15,975 nt of DNA, taken from NCBI GenBank assembly GCA_023434855.1, contig JAEYSJ010000006.1, forward strand, positions 1 through 15,975, given 5' to 3'. The translations under genes and the position numbers were made by a program. This stretch comes from Bacillota bacterium. GTDB lineage: Bacteria; Bacillota_C; Negativicutes; JAEYSJ01. Each line of letters begins with the position of its first letter. Positions within the stretch are counted from its first letter, which is position 1. Below the pieces are notes generated by a model. That model was not told where the DNA came from. It saw only the letters and a list, made by a program, of their open reading frames with translations, and did not search any database. Positions 8,361 through 14,173 of the stretch are shown here, in pieces.

Positions 8361-9632
8361 CTATTGCAGGAGTTTCAATACCTGTTGGGGCTGCGAGTTG
8401 GCTTGGGCCAACATGGCGGTAGCCGCTTGGGTGATAACGCTGAGTTTTGTGTAGGTCGCCATTTCGGATGCCATATCGGTATCTTTGATGAGCGAGTTGG
8501 CGGCAGTCAGATTTTCACTGGCTGTACTCAGGTTGTTAGTAGTTGCATCCAGGCGGTTGACAACGGCGCCGAGGGAAGCTCTTTCGGCCGATACTGTTGC
8601 AACAGCGGTATCGACTACCTTGATGGCTATATTGGCGGCTGCCTGACTGCTTACGTCAAGTCCTTGCACGCCGAGAGACGAAGCATCCATGTTGCCGATG
8701 TTAATTGTAATGTCCTGCCCGGTATTGGCGCCGATAAGGACAGTGGCTGTTCCATTGTTTGCCAGGTCAGTGGCTGCTGTAGTCTGCGCAAAAGAAGACA
8801 ACGCATCAGTAGCGGCCGTATTCTTGGTGGTGCCTGTTGAGTCTTTTACAGTTATAGTCAATCCATAAATAGCGGAAGCGGTACCGGCTGTTGCAGCAGT
8901 GGCTTGTACTGTGCCTGTTGCCAAACCAGTTGCTGAGCTGGAAGCAGCAGAAACAACTGACAATGTGTAGTTGCCGTCATCAAGAGCACCCAAAGTGGTA
9001 CTAGAAGTAACATTGACGGTATCTGTCACCAGGCTGCCGTTCTTCATATAACTAATAGTAATAACATCGCCGCTGGCGATGCCAAGCTTGTTGCCGGCGG
9101 TGTCGGTCAGGGAAGTTAATGTTGTGGCGGTAGTAACAAGGGTGGAAGCACCGGCTTTGAGTGCAGTATTGCTCTCCACATTGGCAGTGCTACTGGTTTT
9201 CGCACTCATTGAACCATTAAGCAGTTTCTTGGTATTGAACTCGGTGGTGTCGGCAATATTGTTGATTTCATCTACCAGGGCATCGACTTCGTCCTGGATA
9301 TTTGAGCGGTCAGAATCGGTGCTGGTATCACTTGACGATTGAACGGCAAGCTCGCGGATCCGCTCCAGGATGGAATCGGTTTCTTCCAGAGCGCCGTCGG
9401 CGGTCTGGACCATGGATGAGGCATTTTGTGCATTATCGCTGGCCTTATTAAGACCATTGATCTGGTTGAGCATTTTTTCGGAAATGGCCAAGCCGGAGGC
9501 GTCGTCGGATGAGCTATTGATTTTATAGCCCGATGACAGTTTCTCCAAAGATGAATTCATGGACTTGGTGTTTTTGTTTAATTGATTCCAGGTGTTCAGA
9601 GCCGAGAGATTGGTATTAATAACTATTCCCAT
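8361..9632 (-). CDS. hag: Flagellin, filament subunit
   Basis: This is the structural subunit of the flagellar filament. The start is ATG at 9632, preceded by AGGAGG at 9641-9646 with 8 bases between. The frame stays open a further 19 codons upstream to an ATG at 9689, but flagellins begin MGIVINTNLSALN, so the shorter form is taken (423 residues). The N-terminal D0/D1 half is canonical (SLEKLSSGYKINSSSDDASG, LAISEKMLNQINGLNKAS, FNTKKLLNGS). So is the C-terminal half (ASENLTAANSLIKDTDMASE, QAATAMLAQANSQPQQVLKL). The central part (about residues 150-330) is the exposed variable domain. It is rich in Ser, Thr and Ala and has no Cys, so it offers many possible O-glycosylation sites for the Maf enzyme encoded nearby. 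It is transcribed convergently with the flgK operon from its own sigma-28 promoter and ends in the stem-loop at 8317-8344. Confidence 0.95.
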   Translation of the reverse strand: MGIVINTNLSALNTWNQLNKNTKSMNSSLEKLSSGYKINSSSDDASGLAISEKMLNQINGLNKASDNAQNASSMVQTADGALEETDSILERIRELAVQSSSDTSTDSDRSNIQDEVDALVDEINNIADTTEFNTKKLLNGSMSAKTSSTANVESNTALKAGASTLVTTATTLTSLTDTAGNKLGIASGDVITISYMKNGSLVTDTVNVTSSTTLGALDDGNYTLSVVSAASSSATGLATGTVQATAATAGTASAIYGLTITVKDSTGTTKNTAATDALSSFAQTTAATDLANNGTATVLIGANTGQDITINIGNMDASSLGVQGLDVSSQAAANIAIKVVDTAVATVSAERASLGAVVNRLDATTNNLSTASENLTAANSLIKDTDMASEMATYTKLSVITQAATAMLAQANSQPQQVLKLLQ

Positions 9633-9640
9633 TGTTAATT

Positions 9641-9646
9641 CCTCCT
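9641..9646 (-). promoter_or_regulatory. Flagellin Shine-Dalgarno site (possible CsrA contact)
   Basis: AGGAGG, 8 bases before the ATG at 9632, sets the flagellin start. Its context (TCAAGGAGGAATT) contains two GGA cores and loosely resembles the CsrA consensus (ACARGGANG). CsrA/FliW control of flagellin translation is established in Bacillus subtilis. Here it is only a possibility, and neither csrA nor fliW lies in the window. Confidence 0.7.
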
Positions 9647-9691
9647 TGATTTTTGTTTGAGCATCCATGCCCAATTTTTGATTGAACATTT

Positions 9692-9724
9692 AGCCCTTGG
9701 AATTATTGGATTATTTCAAGGGCT
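9692..9724 (-). promoter_or_regulatory. Leader hairpin covering an SD-like sequence of the extended flagellin frame
   Basis: A perfect 8-bp stem (plus-strand AGCCCTTG 9692-9699 and CAAGGGCT 9717-9724, 17-base loop) lies in the flagellin 5' leader. The downstream arm in the transcript holds AAGGG, four to five bases before the in-frame ATG at 9689. Folding would hide that weak start. There is no T tract, so it is not a terminator. Confidence 0.5.
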
Positions 9725-9733
9725 GACTACGTG

Positions 9734-9767
9734 AGTTGCACTGAACTGCAACTGGGTTAAGGGTTGC
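9734..9767 (-). promoter_or_regulatory. Two mutually exclusive hairpins in the flagellin leader
   Basis: Plus-strand AGTTGCA (9734-9740) pairs perfectly with TGCAACT (9747-9753), a 7-bp stem with a 6-base loop. The same GCAAC (9748-9752) can instead pair with GTTGC (9763-9767), a 5-bp stem with a 10-base loop. The second pairing begins one base beyond the uORF stop codon, so a ribosome finishing the uORF would block it and favour the first. Confidence 0.5.
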
Positions 9768-9821
9768 CTAAACTAACTTGAGCGACAGTCTCTTGTCCGG
9801 CCTAAGCCGAACCTTATTCAT
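9768..9821 (-). CDS. Upstream ORF (17 residues) in the flagellin leader
   Basis: The reading frame runs ATG at 9821 to TAG at 9768-9770 and encodes MNKVRLRPDKRLSLKLV. The SD is AAGGAGG (9830-9836), 8 bases before the ATG and as good as that of any gene here. Three of 17 residues are Arg and three are Lys. Its codons include AGG, AGA and CGG, which are often rare in Firmicutes. A 7-bp hairpin (9795-9801 with 9806-9812, one G-U in the transcript) lies inside it, and GACA/TGTC (9784-9797) could form another. The uORF sits about 25 bases into the predicted flagellin transcript and ends about 135 bases before the flagellin start. It may be a regulatory leader peptide. I know of no named family, and expression is unproven. 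Confidence 0.5.
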   Translation of the reverse strand: MNKVRLRPDKRLSLKLV

Positions 9822-9854
9822 GGAAAACGCCTCCTTTCCTATTGTCTAATTTTG

Positions 9855-9881
9855 TATTCGGCTGAGAAAATTAGAAATTTA
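9855..9881 (-). promoter_or_regulatory. Sigma-28 (FliA/SigD) promoter of flagellin
   Basis: On the minus strand, TAAA (9881-9878) is followed after exactly 15 bases by GCCGAATA (9862-9855). The consensus is TAAA-N15-GCCGATAA/T. The predicted transcript starts near 9847, giving an unusually long leader of about 215 bases before the flagellin start codon. Confidence 0.9.
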
Positions 9882-9893
9882 TTTAGTAAAGTG

Positions 9894-9908
9894 TTTGAAT
9901 TTCGTTTA
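9894..9908. repeat. Copy 1 of the 15-bp repeat TTTGAATTTCGTTTA
   Basis: This copy lies 12 bases upstream of the flagellin sigma-28 -35 element. An identical 15-mer is at 10866-10880, and a 12-bp inverted relative is at 10941-10952. The spacing from the promoter suits an activator or repressor site. The sequence is AT-rich, so its function is inferred. Confidence 0.5.
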
Positions 9909-9955
9909 TTTTGCTATATTAAGGATAACTTACTGTTTGTATCTTCCTGAAAAGC

Positions 9956-9991
9956 AAAAAAAAAGCACCTATTTCTGTACGAAACAAGTGC
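9956..9991 (-). terminator. Intrinsic terminator of the response-regulator gene
   Basis: Read on the minus strand, GCACTTGTTTC (9991-9981) pairs with GAAATAGGTGC (9975-9965) over 11 bp with two G-U pairs and a 5-base loop, followed by nine T residues (9964-9956). It is about 125 bases past the regulator stop codon. The rest of 9992-10115 shows no gene or other clear signal. It also separates the regulator transcript from the flagellin promoter. Confidence 0.88.
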
Positions 9992-10115
9992 CTTGCATTG
10001 ATAATATTATTTTGCATAAAGTCTTCCACATTCAACGTATTTTAATTACCTTAACGCGGGGAGTTTTCTTAAATATCAATAAAACAGAATATAATGGCCA
10101 GATAACTTGCAAAAA

Positions 10116-10781
10116 TTAATTCGCGGCTTCCTGTAAATAATAACCTACTCCCCGTACCGTTTTTATTGAGATATTCAGCTTTTTGCGCAAGTAATGGACA
10201 TAAAGATTGATGGTAGCCATTCCTGTTTCGGAATTATACCCCCATATCTTTTGCATAATCCATTCCTTGGTAACGACACGTCCATGGTTGCGGAACAACA
10301 GTTCCAAGAGTTGTGATTCTTTTAATGTTAACGAAATCACCTCATCGTCTTTAATTACTTCACTGCGCAATGGATCAAAGAAGAGACCGTTAGCATTAAA
10401 GCTGGTTTCCACCAGTTCCTTGTCTTTACGCCTGGTAAGGGCCCGCAGTCTTGCCAATAATTCGACAGCAAAAAACGGTTTTAGCATATAATCGTCGGCA
10501 CCGGCATTTAATCCTTCCGCCCTGTCTTCCGGCGCATCTTTTGCTGTTAAAAAAAGAACTAAAGTAGAATGACCGAGACTGCGAAATTCTTTTAGCAAGG
10601 AAAGACCATCACGTTTAGGCAGCATGTGATCCAAAATGATGACATCGTATACTCCGGTACAGGCCATTTCAATACCTGTCTCGCCATCCAGAGCACTGTC
10701 TACTATAAAACCATTTTTTCTTAGTAAATGAGATAGTACTTCAACTAATTTCTCCTCGTTTTGCAATAATAGCAGTTTCAT
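10116..10781 (-). CDS. Orphan OmpR/PhoB-family response regulator with a degenerate acidic pocket
   Basis: The chosen start is ATG at 10781 (AAAGGAA at 10791-10797, 9 bases upstream). The frame opens earlier at a GTG (10805) whose only SD-like sequence abuts it. The product has 221 residues. Residues 1-115 are a receiver domain with phospho-acceptor Asp51 (IILDHMLP), Thr79, Tyr98 and Lys101 (YMLKPF) in place. The two acidic residues that normally bind Mg2+ (usually ED at positions 7-8) are Gln7-Asn8. Residues about 128-219 are an OmpR-type winged helix (LTLKESQLLELLFRNHGRVV ... INLYVHYLRKKL ... VRGVGYYL), so it should bind DNA. No histidine kinase gene is adjacent. It may act without classical phosphorylation or be tuned to be constitutively active. 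Its place between flagellin and the Maf operon suggests, but does not prove, a motility role. Confidence 0.88.
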   Translation of the reverse strand: MKLLLLQNEEKLVEVLSHLLRKNGFIVDSALDGETGIEMACTGVYDVIILDHMLPKRDGLSLLKEFRSLGHSTLVLFLTAKDAPEDRAEGLNAGADDYMLKPFFAVELLARLRALTRRKDKELVETSFNANGLFFDPLRSEVIKDDEVISLTLKESQLLELLFRNHGRVVTKEWIMQKIWGYNSETGMATINLYVHYLRKKLNISIKTVRGVGYYLQEAAN

Positions 10782-10865
10782 GTAACAACATTCCTTTATG
10801 ACCACTCCCTTGTGAGAATTTCCCTTCCTTGGGTTAATTTACATTAAAATTATCGCAAATAAATA

Positions 10866-10880
10866 TTTGAATTTCGTTTA
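10866..10880. repeat. Copy 2 of the 15-bp repeat TTTGAATTTCGTTTA
   Basis: This is identical to 9894-9908. It lies immediately downstream of the predicted -10 of the response-regulator promoter, at about the transcription start, where a bound protein could repress or autoregulate. Confidence 0.5.
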
Positions 10881-10882
10881 GT

Positions 10883-10911
10883 ATTTTACAATTTTAACAA
10901 ATAGTTAACAA
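10883..10911 (-). promoter_or_regulatory. Candidate sigma-A promoter of the response regulator
   Basis: On the minus strand, TTGTTA (10911-10906), 17 bases, then TAAAAT (10888-10883). This would give a leader of about 95 bases. The region is very AT-rich, so chance matches are easy. Confidence 0.45.
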
Positions 10912-10934
10912 ATAATAAATAATATTGCCGATTT
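10909..10934 (+). promoter_or_regulatory. Candidate sigma-28-like promoter of the Maf operon
   Basis: CAAA (10909-10912), 14 bases, then GCCGATTT (10927-10934). The -10 matches the first six bases of the GCCGATAA/T consensus, but the -35 is weak. The start would be near 10941, leaving a leader of about 110 bases that contains the perfect palindrome GGATTAATCC (10979-10988). It overlaps the divergent regulator promoter. Confidence 0.45.
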
Positions 10935-10940
10935 TTAAAA

Positions 10941-10952
10941 GAAATTCAAATA
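10941..10952. repeat. Inverted 12-bp copy (GAAATTCAAATA) of the shared repeat
   Basis: This is the exact reverse complement of TATTTGAATTTC at 10864-10875. It lies at the predicted start of the Maf-operon transcript, about 65 bases from copy 2 in the divergent control region. Confidence 0.5.
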
Positions 10953-11052
10953 TTAGGTTTCGATATTAGTAAACACAGGGATTAATCCGGGATATCATTG
11001 ACTACCTGACTCCTGAGTTCTTTTTGTGAAATTTATGTAAGGGGTATTATTC

Positions 11053-11325
11053 ATGACAAATCAAGATATTTTCTCAATAATTAGTGAGTTGCAGAACGAT
11101 ATATTTAATAGTCAGTTCAGAAACTTTCCCAATAAATTTGGGGCCTTTGCTGAAAGTCTAGCGGTAATTTTCCACTCATCGCCAACCAGCCATAGCAAGG
11201 CTTTCAATCGCATACTGCTGGCATTAATTCATGCTTATGAAAATAAAGACTACCTACTTGTTGCCGATACTTTGGAGTTTGAACTCAAACCATTATTAAT
11301 TGAAGTGTTAGGCGGTGAAGAATAG
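11053..11325 (+). CDS. Small protein of unknown function, upstream partner of Maf
   Basis: The product has 90 residues. AAGGGG (11039-11044) lies 8 bases before the ATG. I do not recognise a named family. The sequence suggests a soluble, all-helical protein without signal peptide, Cys or metal motif. An N-terminal helix (NQDIFSIISELQNDIFNSQF) is followed by a middle with phenylalanines and Ser/His, then two helices (AFNRILLALIHAYENKDYLL and VADTLEFELKPLLIEVLG). The stop codon (11325) lies one base before the preferred maf start, so the two are probably translationally coupled and may work together. A helper or adaptor for the glycosyltransferase is an inference from position only. Confidence 0.75.
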   Translation: MTNQDIFSIISELQNDIFNSQFRNFPNKFGAFAESLAVIFHSSPTSHSKAFNRILLALIHAYENKDYLLVADTLEFELKPLLIEVLGGEE

Positions 11326-11326
11326 T

Positions 11327-13141
11327 ATGGAACTATATCAGCGGAATATTTCTTTAATAAAAAACAAAATCCCCACCGTATACCATGCCCTCACAGCGGA
11401 GAAAAATTTTCCTGATAAAGTTGAATACATTCCCAGGGAAGATAATTTTGTGATATTGGGAAATAATTACCGGGTACACATGCACAGCAAATATGATCAA
11501 GAAAGAGAAGTAAAATTTCTATTAGATAAAATTCAGGGTAGTATCGATACGATAATATTGTTCGGTTTTGGTAATGGAAGAGCCATACAAGAAATAAGCA
11601 CCAGGTTTCCGGAGCTTAAACACCTGATAATTGTTGACCCAAATCCGGAACCCCTGCTCTCATTTTTGCAGCGCTGGGAAATCAGCAGTATATTTAAGTA
11701 TTTTCCAGATATCACATTTGTTATTAATAAAACGGTTAAAGAGGCTGAACATATTTTGGAACAGGTCATTCCGAAAAATAATAGATTGACCGTTCTATCC
11801 CATTTGACTTATCAGATAATATATCCCGGCTACTATGATGCCTTATGGCAAAAACTCCGCAGCATAATCCGGTTTACGGCGATTAACACCGTAACTACCG
11901 AAGCTTTTAGAAAGAAATGGGCAGTTAACGTTTGGCGCAATTTAAGGTATACCTCTGTTGATATTGGATCCTTTTCCAAAATTCTCAATGGTGTCCCGGC
12001 TATCTTGGTTTCAGCAGGACCATCATTAAACAAGAATATCCATCTTCTTAAACAGGCTAAGTCCAGAGCGTTGATGGTGGCCGCAGGCAGCGCGATGACA
12101 ATATTAAATTCTCATGGCATTATACCGCATTTTAGAATAGCTATTGATCCAAGTAATCCAAATGAAAAATTGTTTGATAAAGTTGATACTGCCGCCTGCC
12201 CGTTAATTTACAGCAATCGCTTATTTCATGGCATTCTACCTAATTATAAAGCAGCAAAAATCCATATTGCGTTTCGTGATGATGATTTTCTGGAAAATTA
12301 TATTTTAAATAGAGCGGATGTCCCCAGTATGTCGATACAAAGCGGGTTCTCAGTTGCTAACACGGCCATGGATGTCTTGATAAAGCTAGGTTGTTCAAAA
12401 ATTATATTAGTCGGCCAGGATCTGTGCTACACCGGCGGAAAACTTCATGCCAAAGGAGCATGGGATGAACAATATGAAACTACGCGGCAGACAGATGAAG
12501 CGTTGGATATATTCGGTAATCAGGTGTTCACAGACAAGCCGTTTTTAAGCATGAAGCAACTTTTTGAAACTCTAATTGCCGGTGCCAGTGAGGTGCACTT
12601 TACTAATGCAACTGAAGGCGGACTTGCGATTAAGGGTGCTCCCAATAAAACTTTGGCAGAAGTAATTGAACAAGATTTAAATGTGGAATATAACTTTACA
12701 GATGAGATTACAAAGATTTGGCACGAGCAGCAGGAAACTTTAATTGAAAAGAAGCGTAAAATTGACGCTGTTGTCGATGACATTCAAATGTCAGTGGATG
12801 AGTTGATTGCTCGTAATGAGCGCATTTTGCGCAAAATTATGAAGGTAGAGCAAAAAGTGGAGTGCGGCGTCCATGACAAAACAATGTTTAATGAACTTAC
12901 AGCCGTTAATACTTTAGTGCAAAAACAAGCAAAAAATGCTTTTTTCACAGAAGTTGTACACCCAACCTATTTAAATAAATTCCTTATTCGGGGTGATAAG
13001 CTGCTCGCTAACCGGAAAGACAGTTCACAGCCTGATTTAGCCAAAGAAGTCGAAGTTGTGGCTGCCAACAGCGTGGAGTTGCAGGAGTACTTGCTCTTAA
13101 CAGCTGAATTAATTAAAGAGTACAAGGCAAGTGTAAGCTAA
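11327..13141 (+). CDS. maf: Maf-type motility accessory factor, DUF115 flagellin glycosyltransferase
   Basis: The preferred start is ATG at 11327, one base after the upstream stop. An in-frame GTG at 11315 is the alternative. The product has 604 residues. An N-terminal Rossmann-like region reads DTIILFGFGNGRAIQEIST, then HLIIVDPNPEPL. The central MAF_flag10/DUF115 (MptE-like) domain (about residues 190-400) has the signature GVPAILVSAGPSLNKN, an Ala-Gly-Ser turn, PHFRIAIDPSNPN and, near residue 363, LVGQDLCYTGGKLHAKG. A C-terminal charged helical or coiled-coil part (about 460-600) follows. Maf proteins transfer nonulosonic acids (pseudaminic or legionaminic acid) to Ser/Thr of flagellin in the cytoplasm before export. 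Placement less than 2 kb from flagellin fits this. No nonulosonate-synthesis genes are in the window, so the donor sugar is unknown. A weak stem (AAAGTAG 13141-13147, CTACTTT 13164-13170) follows the gene. Confidence 0.88.
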   Translation: MELYQRNISLIKNKIPTVYHALTAEKNFPDKVEYIPREDNFVILGNNYRVHMHSKYDQEREVKFLLDKIQGSIDTIILFGFGNGRAIQEISTRFPELKHLIIVDPNPEPLLSFLQRWEISSIFKYFPDITFVINKTVKEAEHILEQVIPKNNRLTVLSHLTYQIIYPGYYDALWQKLRSIIRFTAINTVTTEAFRKKWAVNVWRNLRYTSVDIGSFSKILNGVPAILVSAGPSLNKNIHLLKQAKSRALMVAAGSAMTILNSHGIIPHFRIAIDPSNPNEKLFDKVDTAACPLIYSNRLFHGILPNYKAAKIHIAFRDDDFLENYILNRADVPSMSIQSGFSVANTAMDVLIKLGCSKIILVGQDLCYTGGKLHAKGAWDEQYETTRQTDEALDIFGNQVFTDKPFLSMKQLFETLIAGASEVHFTNATEGGLAIKGAPNKTLAEVIEQDLNVEYNFTDEITKIWHEQQETLIEKKRKIDAVVDDIQMSVDELIARNERILRKIMKVEQKVECGVHDKTMFNELTAVNTLVQKQAKNAFFTEVVHPTYLNKFLIRGDKLLANRKDSSQPDLAKEVEVVAANSVELQEYLLLTAELIKEYKASVS

Positions 13142-13212
13142 AAGTAGCGTTTTTGAATATAATCTACTTTCTTAGAAATAAACAAAGTTAGCAAAACCTC
13201 CACTTGTAGGCT

Positions 13213-13240
13213 TTGAAAAAATATCCGTAAATAGTATAAT
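13213..13240 (+). promoter_or_regulatory. Sigma-A promoter of the MBL-fold hydrolase
   Basis: TTGAAA (13213-13218), 16 bases, TATAAT (13235-13240). The predicted start is near 13247, a leader of about 58 bases containing the SD and the hairpin described separately. The promoter suggests the gene is independent of the Maf operon. Confidence 0.75.
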
Positions 13241-13266
13241 TATAGTAATACACTTCGTACAAGAAT

Positions 13267-13299
13267 GGAGGTGACTGCAGAGCACTCGAAATGCTCTGC
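13267..13299 (+). promoter_or_regulatory. Shine-Dalgarno site separated from its start codon by a perfect hairpin
   Basis: GGAGGTGA (13267-13274) is a strong SD but lies 30 bases before the ATG at 13305. Between them GCAGAGCA (13277-13284) and TGCTCTGC (13292-13299) form a perfect 8-bp stem with a 7-base loop. Only 2 bases lie before it and 5 after it. If the stem folds, the effective spacing from GGAGG falls to about 10 bases. No other in-frame start between the SD and 13305 is plausible: an in-frame TGA at 13272 closes the frame upstream. Confidence 0.6.
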
Positions 13300-13304
13300 C
13301 TAAT

Positions 13305-14051
13305 ATGAGCAACTCCGTACATATTGAACTCCTTGCATTAGATGTGAATATGTTTGGTACCCCAAGCAGGATACATCCTGTCCTGATATGGGATGATAAG
13401 GAGGCAACCCTTGTCGATGCCGGCTATCCCGGTATGTTTCCCCAGTTGCAAAAGGCTGTGGAAGATGCCGGTATACCTTTTGCTAAAATTAAACGGATAA
13501 TCATCACCCACCAGGACTGGGATCATATCGGCACACTGCCTGACATCCTGGAAGCCCGCAACGGTGAAGCGGAAATATATGCACATGCCGATGAGAAGCC
13601 CTATATTGAAGGTACCCTTCCGTATATTAAAATGACTCCGGAAAAGATAGCTGCCAGACTTCAGTCCATTCCGGAAGACCTGCGGCCCAAAGCGTCCGCT
13701 TTGTTCGCCAGTATACCGACTGCCCGTGTGAACCGGACAGTATCAGACGGAGAAATCCTGCCTTTTCATGGCGGTCTGAAAGTAATCCATACTCCTGGAC
13801 ATACACCAGGACATATATGTCTATTTGCTAAATCCCACCGCCTGCTTATCGCCGGCGACCAATTGCGGGTTGAAAATGGCATTCTTGTCGGACCAGCTGA
13901 GATCTATACGCCCGATATGCCAACAGCGCTCAAATCACTGGCAAAGCTGGCCGAATACGATATTGACCGTGTATACTGCTACCATGGCGGTTTGTACGCC
14001 CCGAACGCAGCTGCCCGTATCAGAGAGCTTGCCAATACAGGCAGCGAATAG
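13305..14051 (+). CDS. Metallo-beta-lactamase-fold metal-dependent hydrolase
   Basis: The product has 248 residues, cytosolic, with no signal peptide. The fold is identified by the metal-ligand series in order: Asp38 (TLVDAGYPG), H69-Q-D-W-D-H74 (THQDWDHIG), His166 (HTPGHTPGH), Asp185 (IAGDQ) and His227 (YCYHGG). The second His of the classical HxHxDH motif is Asp71, a variant I know from other members of this superfamily, so activity is likely retained. Family members are thiolesterases, lactonases and similar enzymes. The substrate cannot be read from sequence. It has its own promoter, an unusual SD-hairpin-ATG leader and a long 3' stem-loop, and it is convergent with the amidohydrolase. 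No tie to flagella is apparent. Confidence 0.85.
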   Translation: MSNSVHIELLALDVNMFGTPSRIHPVLIWDDKEATLVDAGYPGMFPQLQKAVEDAGIPFAKIKRIIITHQDWDHIGTLPDILEARNGEAEIYAHADEKPYIEGTLPYIKMTPEKIAARLQSIPEDLRPKASALFASIPTARVNRTVSDGEILPFHGGLKVIHTPGHTPGHICLFAKSHRLLIAGDQLRVENGILVGPAEIYTPDMPTALKSLAKLAEYDIDRVYCYHGGLYAPNAAARIRELANTGSE

Positions 14052-14053
14052 CA

Positions 14054-14108
14054 ATCAAGAAGAAGAGCCACAATTCTCACATCATGAATTGTGGCTCTTC
14101 TTCTTGAT
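14054..14108. terminator. Very long perfect stem-loop between convergent genes
   Basis: A 23-bp perfect inverted repeat (14054-14076 with 14086-14108, 9-base loop) starts 3 bases after the MBL stop codon. No T tract follows on either strand, although the plus-strand 3' arm is T-rich (CTCTTCTTCTTGAT). It probably terminates or stabilises the 3' ends of the MBL and perhaps the amidohydrolase transcripts. The rest of 14109-14173 shows nothing clear. Confidence 0.6.
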
Positions 14109-14173
14109 GAACCCATTATTGGTTGGCACTCTTGCGCTTAGTCAATATTGATAAAACCGTATTTGCTACATAA

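Noticed and set aside
8364..8840. 158-codon plus-strand frame antisense to flagellin
   Set aside because: It is a shadow of the flagellin codons, with Cys- and Gly-rich composition, no SD and no family resemblance.
9633..9850. c-di-GMP riboswitch in the flagellin leader
   Set aside because: Such riboswitches do occur at motility genes, but I could not find the conserved class I or II core sequences here. The hairpins look unrelated.
9895..10119. 74-codon plus-strand frame between flagellin and the regulator gene
   Set aside because: It runs through the regulator terminator and poly-A tract, has no SD, and is AT-rich chance coding.
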